A stretch of 64,000 nt of DNA. Source: Musa acuminata AAA Group (taxonomy: Eukaryota; Streptophyta; Magnoliopsida; Zingiberales; Musaceae). The position numbers and the translations under genes were made by a program. Shown here one piece after another: positions 34,192-47,191 of the stretch. Below the pieces are notes generated by a model. It searched no databases. It was given only the letters and a program-made list of their open reading frames with translations, and had not been told where the DNA came from. Numbering within the stretch: the first letter of the stretch is position 1; each line of letters opens with the position of its first letter. The stretch lies in assembly GCF_036884655.1 (NCBI RefSeq), contig NC_088342.1, positions 19,115,001 to 19,179,000 on the forward strand, read 5' to 3'.

Positions 34192-37100
34192 ATGGCATCT
34201 GAGGAGGCAATCAATGCAAAATTTGAAGCCTTTGAGGCACGAATGGAGGATAAGATTCGGACTCTCCTTACCGAATTCAGTTTGGGCCGACCACCAAGCC
34301 CGAAGAAATCACATCAAGGAGAGAGCTCTAACCAATCACATCATGCCCAAAGAGATGACTTCCAAGAGAGGGGAGGCTCTATGACCGACCCCAACTATTC
34401 GCGCATGAGAGTGGACTTCCCTAGATGGGAAGAAGGAGACCCAATTGGTTGGATCTCGCACGCGGAGCGATATTTTCAGTACCATAAAACTGAGGATGCA
34501 TCCATGGTGAAAATTATAGCTATACATCTTAAAAAGGATGCCATACAATGGTTTGACTGGTTTGAACACACTTATGGAGTCCTTTCATGGTGACAATTCA
34601 AAGAAGGACTACTGATCCGCTTCGGACCAACTTATTACGAGAACATTGACGGACAACTAGCAAAGATCCGACAAACCTCCACCATTCAGGAGTACCAGAC
34701 CAGGTTTGAAAGGTTATCTAATCAAACTCGTGATTGGTCTGAAAAATAGTTATTGGGGACCTTTATTGAGGGCTTAAAGCCGGAGATCCGGGGAGAAGTT
34801 AAGGCGCGACAACCTTACACGCTTATGGCAGCCATCTCTTTCGCACGACTACAAGAGGAGCGATTGAACCATGAAGCCCGAAGGACTAGGATCACTCCAT
34901 GACCTACAATACTAAAGCCCTCAGCCCCCCCTACTATCAACCGAGTCCCTGCACCGAAAAGGTTAACAAGAGAAGAACTTCAGAAGCGATATGCGAAGGG
35001 GTTATGTTGGCATTGCGACGAGCCGTGGAGCCGCGAGCATCGCTGTAAAAAAGGTAGACTTCTTATGATTGAACCAGTAGAAGAAGAGGTCATTGAACAT
35101 CTAGAAGAGAGCCATGAACATGAAGAAGAAGATATGGAAGAAGAGCCACAGCCGACTGACATTACGGTACATGCACTAACTGGCTACTCAAATCCGCAAA
35201 CGATGAAAGTTGGAGGCCTTCTCAAACAACAGCCGATCACTGTTCTCATCGACACGGGTAGCACTAATAACTTCCTAAATAGTAAGGTTGCTGCTCGGAT
35301 AACACTACATATTGAAGGTTGCAGCAAGTTCGATGTAAAGGTTGCCGACGACAGAATCCTAAAGTGCGACCAAAGATGCCCGCAGGTGAAACTATTACTG
35401 CAAGACCAAGAAATTATCACCGATTTCTTCCTCCTACCAATCGATGACTATGAGGCAGTGCTTGGTATAGAATGGCTGACTACACTAGGTGATGTCTCTT
35501 GGAACTTTTCTAAATTAATTATGAAATTCTACTGTAAGGGCAAACAGATCATCCTACGCGGGAAGCGCGGAAGCAACGTTACCACCGTTTCGACCCAACG
35601 AATGGAGAAAGTTTTGCACAAGGTAAATAGTGGCTTTTTGATGCATCTCCAGCCACAACAAGAAGAGAAGAAAATAGAAATTGAAGATCAAAATCTTGCC
35701 CAATTGCTTACTGAATTTGCCGACATATTTGCTGAACCACGCGGTCTTCCTCCTTCTCGGCAACATGACCATCGAATTCCAATCCTTCCGGGCAAGCCAC
35801 CAGCGAACACTCGACCGTACTGATATCCTCACCTCCAGAAAGATGAAATTGAAAAGATCGTAAAGGAGATGCTTGAAACATGGGTGATTCGGCCAAGTTG
35901 CAGCTCCTATTCCTCACCGGTGCTACTTGTACGCAAGAAGGACGGAACTTGGCGGATGTGCATCGACTACCGAGCTTTAAATGGCATCACCGTCAAGGAC
36001 AAGTACCCAATACCAGTGGTGGATGAACTTCTTGATAAATTAAAAGGAGCTTGAGCCTTCACGAAGTTGGACCTCCGATCCGATTACCACCAAATTCGGG
36101 TATGTGACGATGACATTCCAAAAACTACATTTCGCACACATAATGGCCATTATGAATTCTTGGTAATGCCTTTTGGACTTACTAATGCTCCTTCAACCTT
36201 TCAAAGTCTCATGAACGATATTTTTCGAAGCTTTCTTCATAAATTTGTGCTAGTATTTTTCGATGATATTCTCGTTTACAACCCTTCTCTTGAGACTCAC
36301 TTTCAGCATTTACGGATTGTTTTGACAATCCTTCGGGAGAATACTCTTTTTGTAAAGCAACCAAAGTACAGCTTTCTCCAGCAAAAAGTAGAGTACCTTG
36401 GGCATATAATATCAGAAGAAGGAGTGGCGGTAGACCCAACAAAAATTGAGGCAATGCAAGGCTGGCCGAAACCTACAAACGTGAAATTACTGCGGGGGTT
36501 CCTTGGACTAACGGGCTACTACCGAAAATTTGTTAAGGACTATGGGAAGATCAGTGCACCACTCACTTCTTTATTGAAAAAAGATGCTTTCCAATGGTCG
36601 GACAAAGCCTCTGCTGCCTTCGACAAACTTAAAGCAACCATGACAACAACGTCGGTGCTTGCGCTACCAGATTTCAATAGACCCTTCATCATTGAGGCCG
36701 ACGCATCTGGAGTCGGAATTGGAGCCATTCTCATGCAAAATGGTCAACCACTCGCATACACTAGCAAGGCATTATCTCCCTCCCATCAAAACATGTCAGT
36801 ATATGATAAGGAGATGCTTGCCATTGTACACGCAATAACGAGATGGAGACCCTACCTGATCGGCCGACGATTTCAAATTAAAACTGACCATAAAAGCCTC
36901 AAGTACTTTTTGGAGCAAAAGATATCATCCCCTGAGCAGCAAAAATGGGTAACCAAACTTCTTGGATTTGATTATGAAATTATTTACAAAAAGGGGAAAG
37001 AAAACGTTGTTGCAGATGCACTCTCACGGCTACCTGAACAAGCTAAGGTTTCAGCCATCTCCCTTTTTACCACCGGTCTCCTCGAGGATATTAGGGAAGA

Positions 37101-38511
37101 ATGGAAGAAGGATCCAGAGATCAGCAACATTATAAAAAAATTGGAGGAGGATCCAAGTGCAATAGCCCACTACACTTGGGATTCGAGGGATCTACGCTAC
37201 AAAGGTCGCATTGTGCTTATACCTGACTCCCCTTGCATCACAATCATTTTGCATGAAATGCACTCCATACCTTCAGCAGGGCACTCTAGATTCCTAAGAA
37301 CCTACAAAAGAGTGAAGCAAATTTTTTACTGGAGAGGGATGAAAAAAATTATTGCTGAATATGTGGCACAATGTGATGTATGTCAACAGCACAAGGGTGA
37401 AACTGTGGCAAATCTAGGGAAGTTACAACCACTGCCCATACCAGACTCAGTGTGGACTGACATCTCCATGGACTTCATTGAAGGGCTGCCATCTTCCAAA
37501 GGTAAAAGCACGATTTTCGTGGTGGTTGATCGACTTACGAAATATACTCATTTTTGTGCTGTGAGAAATCCCTACACTACTGCTAGTATTGCCCAGATTT
37601 TCATAGAAAATATTGTTAAACTACATGGGATGCCAAGGTCCATCGTAAGTGATCGTGACAGGATCTTCACTAGTAAATTTTGGACCGAGTTATTTCAGTT
37701 ACAAGGCACCAAACTCAAGATGAGCACAGCGTATCATCCACAAACTGACGGCCAAACAGAGGTGGTAAATAAGTGCTTAGAGACGTATCTCCGATGTTTC
37801 GCTAGCGACCGACCAAAAGAGTAGGCGAAATGGCTTCCCTAGGCCGAATGGTGGTATAATACTACATATCATTCATCTACAAAATGTGCCCCTTATGAAG
37901 CATTGTATGGTCGACCAGCCCTTGTGATTCCAAAGTATGTAATTGGCTCAGCCAAGGCAGAGCAGGTTGACCAAGAATTGATTGATAGGGACAAACTCTT
38001 ACAACTGTTAAAAGATAATCTCTCTACCGCTCAAGCCAGAATAAAGCAACAAGCCGACACACGACGAAGTGAAAGAGAATTTTCAGTAGGAGATTGGGTT
38101 TATCTTCGCCTACAACCATACAAGCACTTCTCTATCAACACTCGAGCCTCCATGAAGCTATCCCCATGTTTTTATGGGCCCTATCAGATCATAGAGCGTA
38201 TTGGAGCCGTGGTGTACAGACTTCAATTACTTGAGGATGCCAAAATTCACCCTGTCTTCCACGTATCATGCCTAAAGCCCAAGTTGGGAGAACACGAGTC
38301 ACCCCAGATCCAACTGCCCAACACAACTGAGGATGGAGTTATTCAAGCCCAACCACAAGCCATCCTCGATCGCAGGATCGTGATGCGTCGTCGACATCCC
38401 TCTACTAAAGTACTAGTGCATTGGAATAATCTATCACTTGAAGACACCACATGGGAACCATATGAGGAGCTGAAGACCCGGTTCCCTGCGTTCATGGAAT
38501 CTCAGCCTTGA
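34192..38511 (+). pseudogene. Chromovirus Gag-Pol, one frame interrupted by seven stops
   Basis: A single frame of 1440 codons from ATG 34192 to TGA 38509 with no frameshift, interrupted by stops at 34591, 34747, 34900, 35821, 36052, 37822 and 37840. Domains: Gag (34192-34900), zinc knuckle (about 35002-35046, CWHC...HRC), protease (DTGST near 35254), RT (35830-36400; palm motif FFDDIL near 36259), RNase H (about 36680-37020; EADASG), integrase (HHCC 37250-37390; catalytic Asp, Asp and Glu in the phrases MDFIEG, VSDRDR and GQTEVV) and a C-terminal chromodomain (about 38365-38480; VHWNNLS, TWEPYEEL). The chromodomain directs integration into heterochromatin in this group. The upstream open frame from 33967 is less likely to be the true start. 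Confidence 0.92.
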
Positions 38512-38540
38512 GGACAAGGCTGATTTGAAGAGGGTGGGTC

Positions 38541-38882
38541 TGTTAGGACTCTAGCTAGGAGAGTCCTAATTGAGAGGGACATTCTATTAGGACTCTAGCT
38601 AGGAGAGTCCTAATTGATAGGGACATTCTGTTAGGATGTTTTTTCTTAGAGAAGAATTAGGAGTTGTAAGGGAATAGGAATCTTGAGTAGGAGTCCTATT
38701 AGGAGTTAGGGTTTAGAAGCCCTATAAATAGCCATGTATTCCTTCTCTTTCATAAGCAATAGATGAATCTTTTCTGCAGCCTTTGAGCAGCAACTTGGAG
38801 GGAGGAACCCCTATAGAGTTCCAAGGATGCCGATCCCCTAAAGAGATCAACCCCAAGTTTAGAATCTGCAAGTGTTCTAACA
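38541..38882 (+). repeat. Chromovirus 3' LTR
   Basis: Same length and termini as the 5' LTR. It also carries the duplicated 45-bp start, though the second copy begins ATTAGG instead of GTTAGG. Confidence 0.96.
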
Positions 38883-38887
38883 TTTAT

Positions 38888-39448
38888 ATGTCTAAGCTCG
38901 TCGCGCAGTGCAGTGGCTCAGCTTCGTAATGAACATGTGAGTTGGGGAGACAATGTAACTCGAGGCCAACCTGCTGTCTCTTGTCTTCATGTTCTATCGT
39001 CTTATTGTCTTCTGCAATCAAAGTTTTTAGACATGGAGCTCGTTGAGACTCAACATCCAGCGATCACTCTGGCTGCACATCTCTCCATTTCAGCTCCTCA
39101 CCTGCAGCACTGGGAAGGATCTGTGGGGATTCTGGTTACAGTCAAAATAGTGGTCAAGTGAGGACAACATGCAAGACTGTTGAACTCCATATTTCTACAA
39201 CTTGTAATGGATCTAACCTGGTGGGAGATTGGCCTTCCAGAGTATTTATTTCACCCCTAAATGCTTTACATGCAGTTGGCGTATGCTGTTGTTCCATTGA
39301 TTCTTTAGGCTATCAAGTCAGAAAGAAAGCTTGCTTATTCTTTTTAACTGTTATTAAGAGAATCAAGAACTGCAAATAAACGACGACCAGTACGTGCATA
39401 CTAACATGTTGTTAGAGAATGTCTAGCTGTAGATTCTACTTCAGATAC
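38888..39448. other. Upstream region of the CEP gene
   Basis: Non-coding as far as I can see. An open frame of 82 codons at 38913-39161 has no recognisable feature. Part of this stretch is presumably the CEP promoter. Confidence 0.4.
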
Positions 39449-39456
39449 TATAAATA
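39449..39456 (+). promoter_or_regulatory. TATA box of the CEP gene
   Basis: TATAAATA 79-86 bp upstream of the start codon at 39535, followed by a short CT-rich leader (39485-39515). This is a good distance for a plant promoter with a leader of about 50 bp. Confidence 0.65.
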
Positions 39457-39534
39457 TCCACCAGGACGAGCCAAAGGAACCATCTCGATCTCGATCTCCA
39501 TCTCTCTCTTTCTTTGCGAGGTTTGAGTTCCCTC

Positions 39535-39831
39535 ATGGCTGCTAACAAGTCTGCTGTTCTTATGCTTATTATCCTTCTAGTGGCTCTCACTGCCGAGGGC
39601 AGACCGCTGAAGGAAGATGACAAGACCAAGACCAGAATGTGCTACAGATGCTTGACGCAAATTGACGCTAGCGGTGAAGGGAAGGTAGAGGGCACCATTG
39701 CACCCTCTGCGGAGAAGGGCAACAGCCCAGGGCTGTTGGTGGGCAGGGAAGATGTTCGACCAACGAACCCAGGTCACAGTCCCGGTGTTGGCCACTCTAT
39801 CGGCAACAAGGGCGTGGACAAGAACGTGTGA
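39535..39831 (+). CDS. CEP: CEP (C-terminally encoded peptide) precursor
   Basis: One exon, 98 residues. Residues 1-22 form a signal peptide (hydrophobic core LMLIILLVALTA, then EGRP). A variable, charged middle follows. Near the C-terminus residues 73-87 (39751-39795) read DVRPTNPGHSPGVGH, which matches the 15-residue CEP hormone pattern (DFRPTxPGxSPGxGH) except for Val instead of Phe at position 3. A short tail of 11 residues follows; many CEP genes end close after the domain. Known CEPs are secreted, cut out, prolyl-hydroxylated and perceived by CEPR-type receptor kinases to report nitrogen status and restrain root growth. There is a single peptide copy here; the phrase NSPGLLVG upstream may be a worn half-copy. 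The start is chosen for the signal peptide; no ATG precedes it in frame. Confidence 0.9.
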   Translation: MAANKSAVLMLIILLVALTAEGRPLKEDDKTKTRMCYRCLTQIDASGEGKVEGTIAPSAEKGNSPGLLVGREDVRPTNPGHSPGVGHSIGNKGVDKNV

Positions 39832-41487
39832 CCGAAACCTGATTCGTTTGCGATATCTGTACATAAGTTTTGTCATTTCTATTCTTCTTCTTCTTCTTCT
39901 TCTTCTTCTAGGTTTGCCTTTTCTTTATCTGCATTGTGTTGTTTCTTCATCATGGCTATTTCATTCTATCTTTTCGTTGGTTGTTTGAAGAAAGGGCTTC
40001 AATGCTTGTGATTAATGGTCCTGTTTAAACTTCCCAGGTATTAGTTCTCATGCACTCTGTAAGCATGCATGGCAGCAGACTTGGGTGGTATTTCTCACGT
40101 ACGTAAATCGATGCTGAATGCTTAAACTTGATGATGCTTATTCCAATCAGACATAACATAAAATGTAATGCTATTCAAGTGAATGGCATGATCAACACCA
40201 GTGGCCATGCCAGATCAAGCTGCACACATCTGCCATTCGAGTAATGTTGATGCAGAAAGCAAGACAGCTAATGACTGCAAAGCTAAGTTCTCTTTTCTTT
40301 TATGACAAGTATGCAGTTCCTGGACCTGAGGAACCAACACAGCTGACAGAAACCTTCGGTTTGATCTCACGTGGTTCCAAATTAATTTATGATTTGCGGT
40401 CTTCCCACTGCTTAGATTAATCTGCATTCTGTCTCAGTTTTGTTCTTTGGAATTTATAGGACGCCATCTTCTGCAAGACAAACTTGAGTTGGGGTTGGCG
40501 GTTGCCACGTGTTTCTACCTTCTCTTTTCTCGATGAGTGTTCATCTCCCCTCCCTCGAAGAGAAACTGTGCAAATATAAACTATGTTCCCAAGTTGGCGT
40601 AGGCTCATAGTAACGTGCATTGGAACTTTATAGTGGCAACTGGTGGCTGTACTTTTATGGACTATATTAGATTCGAGATTGTGCTGTATACCTTGAGATC
40701 TGTATGCATAAACAAAGGATTCTATATGCTCCTAAATGTTTAAGGTGCTTTGTTGGATGCTCAAGCTCAGCCTTACGCTGTGTGAAACCTTTTTGGCCAG
40801 TTGACACTCTTTAGAGCAAGTGCTGCAAGGCTTAGAATACGTTATCAAGACAGTTCGCATAAGTACGGACCGCAGAAGACGCTAAGCATGGGTGCACGTT
40901 GTGCGTGAATCATGATCTGGATCTCTTGAGAGGAATATTAATATGGTCCCATTTCCTGTGAAACGAGTTTGTAAGTTACACGGAAGATGATGGCATAATA
41001 TTGTGTACTCGCCTTTCTTTTATTTTATCCCTTAGTATTGAGATATTAATCCAGGCTTGATGACGTCTTGAATTTTTCATGCATTTCAATATTAACTAGG
41101 GATCTATCTATATTAGCTTTATTACAAGTTAAAAAGTCACATTAAATCGAATGATGGGCTTATATCTCAATCATCGCACTTGTGTTGTGTTAGAATCGCT
41201 GGTCCACTGAACTAAGGAAGCAGCAGCAGCACAAGGGAGGGAGAAGAATAATAATCTCTTGTTCTTACTCTTTTGCTCATTGTTCTATATATTACAATCA
41301 TGTGAATAAGTATTTCTCTAACAAATTAGTTGAAAACCCAACAGAGCCTTTTGTTCTTACAACATCCAGTTTGTATAAGGATTACATACAATTTGCACAG
41401 AAAATATGGATTTCCTCTGTCAAAACAAGTACAATAATAATACATTACTACAACCTATTCTGATATACAATTTACAACTGACATCTG
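39832..41487. other. Intergenic DNA between CEP and UBP genes (tail to tail)
   Basis: It contains a (TTC)n microsatellite at 39882-39909, probably in the CEP 3' UTR, and the 3' UTR of the minus-strand UBP gene at its right end. No other gene or transposon was recognised. Confidence 0.5.
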
Positions 41488-44400
41488 TCAGTAAAAGGTT
41501 TCAGCTGTTCTTTTGCTGGTGGTACAACTTCTCCTCAACACACTAGGCTTAAGCTTAGATGGGGTAACCCAGCCGGTATCTCTACTCCTACCGCAGTCTG
41601 TTAGTTTCCTACACTGGTTAGTTGTGTCAGAAAACAAAATGGGAGATCCTCCATCCTGCAAACCCCAAACCCTGTCATCCACAACACCATCTGCCTTATA
41701 GCTTGCAGCTTCAGAGGAATGATTCGAGTACAAAGAGGGGCTCAAGGAACCATCCACATCATTCGATAATCTTAAACTGCCATTCCAACTCTGACGATCC
41801 AAGTCGCCGAATATGTACTCCGAGTACTCATCAGTGCTTGTAGAGTTCCTTGTGCTTTCGGTGCTGCAGGAAGCTTCGTCTGAGCAGCTGATGAGGGAAG
41901 AACTATCACTCGAAGAATCCGACTTGGGGACACAAAATATTCCATTGAGGAAATTATTAGGTTCGTAACTGAAATGGTATCCGGTTGTCCAGTTGGGTTC
42001 AGCTTGGTTTCTATGGTGGGCAGATGGTAAATCAGACATTGCAGTTACAGCATTCGAGCTCGCTTTCTCTCTGTCAGAACCAGAACAAAACACTTCCTTT
42101 GACCTGCTTCTCTTACTCACTATTTGGTCTGGGGACAAGGTGCTACTTATCAAGCTTGGGGGATGTGGTGAGCATCTGATGGGGAAAAAAAAGAGTTCAA
42201 GTTAGTAGCCTCGATTATGGCTAAAAATAATATATGGGAAGCAATATCACCTAACACTTACCTAGCATAAAGAAGCATATATGCATTTTTTGATAATACT
42301 GTTTCAAGATCCACTGGTTTTACCTGCATTTGTCATTAACATGGGTTTCAGTATTAAATTGTTGGAAATGTAAATGTCAGTTGTGTGACTTGGTTAATAC
42401 TCAACTGAATTAACATGCGACAAAAGTTTATGGACGATTTCCTACAGCAAAAAAAAAAAAAAACACATGTCAAAAAAATAATCATACCGTGCTGTCATCA
42501 GTCTTGTACCATTTTCCTTGTCTATTCTTGACGTAACACACATAGTGACCAGAAAAAGAAGCATTCATGACATCCAAGTGAACCACCACTGCATAAAGCT
42601 TGTACATTGGAGATTTGTCATTGGATCCATGCATGTAAGGAGCTAAATCAAGGTACTCTGGAAAACAAACTGCCTTGTTGAGTTTGCCAAATTTTCCAGA
42701 CTGCAGGGCATAGTTAAAAACATGTCAAAACAAAATCAATTGCAGTAGCAAAGAATTGTTTCTATATTGAACAAATTAGTGACTAAATTTGTTCAGCTAA
42801 GAGTTACCTGAAAGCGTTTTAAGGCGATCGTAAGGATATTAGGAGCATCTACTATTGTCAACTTCTTTTTTGCACGCTCATATGATTTGCATCTGCCAGG
42901 GTGTCAAATGAGATACAAGTACCTCATGGCAAAATAGGAATAGTCTACAATAATAAATGTGCAGAGAAGATAGGACAATATGTAGCAAAAGAGCATATGA
43001 ACATTTGTAAATAGGTTTGAGCACATGCACTGCATATGATGCACACAAACACAAAAAGATGAAATGGCTTTGGAAAAAATTGTTGAGTTAGCTATCCTAT
43101 GCAATGCACTTTTGCCCAGTGATTTGCCCATTAAAATATTTTCAATAATGATGCCTGCAGCGCAAGGAGATTATCAAAATTGTCAATATCATCTTTGCTT
43201 CAAAATGTAAAAGATACAAGAGGGCTAGGGGTTTGTGACTATCGGGAACCAACATCTTCCACATTATACATACCAGACAAAAAGGGAAAAAATCAATTAG
43301 TGCAACAAACACACACTAGGACTCCACTAAAGACATATTTACCAATAACATACGAAATCAAAACTGTAAATACACATGATATGGATCTAGTTGGTAAGAA
43401 GTATCTTGATCATGGTCTGCCATACCGAAGCGTACCGCCCATACCGGGCGGTACGTACCGGTCCGATGGGTTTTCGGTACGCGGACCGCCCGCTACCGGG
43501 CGGTACGCCCCAAAAATCCCCGTATCGGGCGATACGGGGCAAAATCGGGCGGTAACGGTCGAAATTTCGACCATTACCGTCCGGCACCACTCGGTACCGC
43601 CCGGTACCACTCGGTAACGGTCGAAATCGACCGTTACCGCACTGTAGCAGTGCTACAGTGTTCCAACGGTCAAGTTTATGTGCGGAAGGGGAAGGGGAAG
43701 ACAGTGGATAAATATGAACAAATACGACAGAGCATACATGATATAGACACAGAAAGAGGCTCATCGTATTATGGAGAATCATACGGGCAACAACAATATG
43801 GTGATAATTGGTCATCCTTCTCTGAGCAACAACATTATACAGAACAGCACCAATATATGCCTCAAGAGTTGCCTCGGACAAATATGATTCATGACGATCA
43901 ATCTACGATCAGCACCACATTGATGCATCAATGGCACACGGTGTATCAATACACTATGTCATGGGATCAATTTCATGATTGGGTCCAACAAACGTATCAT
44001 ATTGATATGTATCGGATCGAGGACCCCGATCCACCACCCGTGGAAGCCCGTTGTTCGTTTTGGTGGTAGAACAACAATCAGGTATATCTAGATATGTGAT
44101 AATTTATTTCATTTGAATTTTAGAGTTTATATTGTAACAAAATAGTCTAACAATTCAACTGATTTTTCTGTAGATATTTCAATCTATAACGGGCTGAAAT
44201 ACGAACCTCGAACAAGACTACCTCAAAGCCTGAAAAAGATATGTGATACTATTTTTACCTAATTTACATTGATTTTGCTAAACTTATACAATTACTATAT
44301 TTATTTGTAACTTGAAAACCCTATCCTAACTTTTTTTTTCTAATTTTCAGGTATTTTGGAGGGATAAATCGGTAAAATCGGGTGTACCGCTCGGTACACC

Positions 44401-47150
44401 TCGGTATACCGGTCGGTACACCCGTACCGTACCGTACCGAGCCCGGGTCGAAACTCCGGTACGGTACGGTATGGCGGACCTTAATCTTGATGTCCTCAAG
44501 TTTTTACATAATAAGACTGCAGAAAATAAAACTGCAAACTTCAGTTAAGATATGAGGCAGGATTCATTTTGAAGAAGAAACTCCCATGAAATCAATTCGG
44601 GTCTAGAGTAGAACTCTTGGTATATCTTGAAATTCATAATGGAAATACTGTTGGCCTTTGGAATACATACTGATTTATGCACCGATAAGGTCCATAACAC
44701 TTTCTCAAAGATCTACAACTTTTCTTTTGATAACATCAGATAATTAGTTCTTGTTCTAGTTAAATTTTTCCGTCCAAAGGTTTTGGTTTCATGTATATAA
44801 AAATGTGCAAGTTCAAAATCTTCCATAAGATAAATAACTTGATGAAATTTATTCCAAAATTATTGTGCGAGCCTATAATGCAGTTTACCTGCTCTTCATT
44901 TGTCAGTTTTTGGCTAAATATTTGCTAGTCTTTTGCATACAGATGATATGAGACTGAGACTTAAACAGACATAACCAATTAAAAGGTTAATTAGTCATCC
45001 CTTCAAAGATAACCAATCTTACGCGGTGAAACTGCTTGCCATGTAAGCATCTCATGTTAATCAGACCTGCGAACTAACCTTACGAAATAAGAGAAGGGAT
45101 GGCCACCTACAGATATTTTAGGCACTGACAAGTTTCTTGGGAGCATAGCATCCCTCTCTAGCTTCACTCTCTTTACTATCATATTTATAATTCATTAAGG
45201 GTTATAAATAGTATCTGCAGATGATTGAGGATTATTTTAGCGCTCTAATCCCTCTCTAGCTTCTCTCTGGTTTTCTTATTTTGTTTCATAAGTCTGCAAA
45301 ATCCAACATCAGTTGTCATTTGTTGCCTAAATATTAAAGATACTAAGAGGATTTGCATTATCCAAACTTAATACCAATTTATGTGCATAATTCTCTAAAC
45401 AGAAACCTTTATCTTTTTAAGTTCCTTTTATCTAAAATGTCATCGTGGTTTTAATTCTGAATTATATCTTCACTAGCACCATAGTTATCCATGGAAAGCT
45501 CATGTTTTTAGATAGCCACCAACCACCCAAAGGTGGCAATCGCATTCATGGAACATGAGGTCTTGTAAAAGTAAATCAAATTTTCATCATTTCTGCAGTT
45601 CATAATATCAATGCCTCTGGCAGATGGTAATAGCCACATTCTTTTACTTTGTAAAGTCAAGAATGCTTTGGAATGCTAAATTGTATGGCAAAATAGTGCC
45701 AAATAATTTATCAGAATGTTAATGTTTCCCTAAAGCCATATGACACCTTGAATCATCAAGGAACTGCATTATAGAAGAAAAACATGGTACAGGAGAAAAT
45801 ACTTCAAATCCTTGACTAAGATGGAAAAGAAACTAACACCTTAAAATTTTTATATCAGTACTTTGGGTTTATTGACAAATTTGCTATTGACAGGTAAACA
45901 TGAATCAGACAATCCATCATTTTTCCAGAAGATGGGACAATAAAAGTTCAACATAGTCTATCTGTTTGTGCACTAGAGGTTGAATCATCTAATGCTTCGA
46001 CATGAATCATTAAAATAATAAGGGCTTCAATGACTAACAAGCATACCATCTTGCTGCCATTGAAAATGGTTCTGAAGACTCACCTAAGGCAATGGTATTT
46101 GTTCTCTCCATCCAAAATCTCAGTAGTTGTAAATCGTCGCAGTGCTTCTTCAAGGGTTCCAACGTGCCCTTCTATTTCTACCGTAAGATCCATCAGACGC
46201 TCATATCTCTCAGATCTGCTGTGGCACTTCATACATTTTATCTAAATTTTCCAAGAATTTTGAGTTAGCATTAACCATTTTCAGAACAATGACTCAAAAT
46301 AGTTTATCGCCAAAAGATAATAAAATAATTTTAAAAAAATCAATTAAACGACAAAAAGCAAAACCTTTGACTGAAGATAACCACCAAAGGTCAGTTGTAT
46401 AAGAGTAGTTTCTTCAGCCCAATAATGATCAACTGCATGAGCCCCAGCTTCCTTGAGGCAAACAGATTGCATTGCATCAATGGCATATCTGTCAAAGAAA
46501 AACGAAAATCAAATGCCTTTGAAAGTGAATAGTAAATTATTTCCACCATCAGCACATAAATCTTACAGACTTGATCAGTCAACAATGCACCAATCAATGA
46601 TTACATCCTTAAACACAACCTATGAGGATCCTAAACTTTCTAGATTGGAGTAACTTGGTAAGTCTCTTGATACATCAGATAATCTACCATGCCAAACCTT
46701 TTCAATGTGACAAACAGAGAACTTGTTGAAGTCCATACATGCAAAAGTATCTTCATTTGAATTCCATCATCTAGCTATTTGGAGCACCATACATGCAAAA
46801 AAATACTAACAAATTCCACATATTAGGTTTTTAGTCAATATGAGCAATGTTCATGATACCTACATACACGATACTAGAATCATTGACCAAAACTCGGGAA
46901 AGGAGAGGTCATCCAACAAAGGCACACGTAAGCAAGGTATACAGTTTCGAATAATACCACCCGGTACGGGCGGTACATATTGATCCGACAAGAAACCGGT
47001 ACACGTACCGCTCGCTACCCATCGGTATTTTTTATTTAAAATATATATATATATATATATATATATAAAGGCAATGTCGAACATTTTTTAAAAATTATTT
47101 ATATATAATATATATAAATATATAAATAAATAGATATATAAATAAAAGAT

Positions 47151-47191
<41 letters not shown>

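Larger units (their letters stand above)
33256..38882 (+). mobile_element. Chromodomain Ty3/gypsy element (chromovirus)
   Basis: Two 342-bp LTRs (33256-33597 and 38541-38882), TSD TTTAT (33251-33255 and 38883-38887), primer site TGGTATCAGAGC (33600-33611) and purine-rich tract GAAGAGGGTGGG (38527-38538) before the 3' LTR. The protein order is Gag, zinc knuckle, protease, RT, RNase H, integrase, chromodomain, typical of chromoviruses. The compact size (5.6 kb) and short LTRs suggest the Reina clade. By eye the LTRs differ at about 15 sites (about 95% identity), so the insertion is moderately young. Confidence 0.95.

Noticed and set aside
43387..43881. Minus-strand frame of 164 codons over the hAT element
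   Set aside because: It crosses the element boundary and the GGTACC repeats; it is a composition effect.
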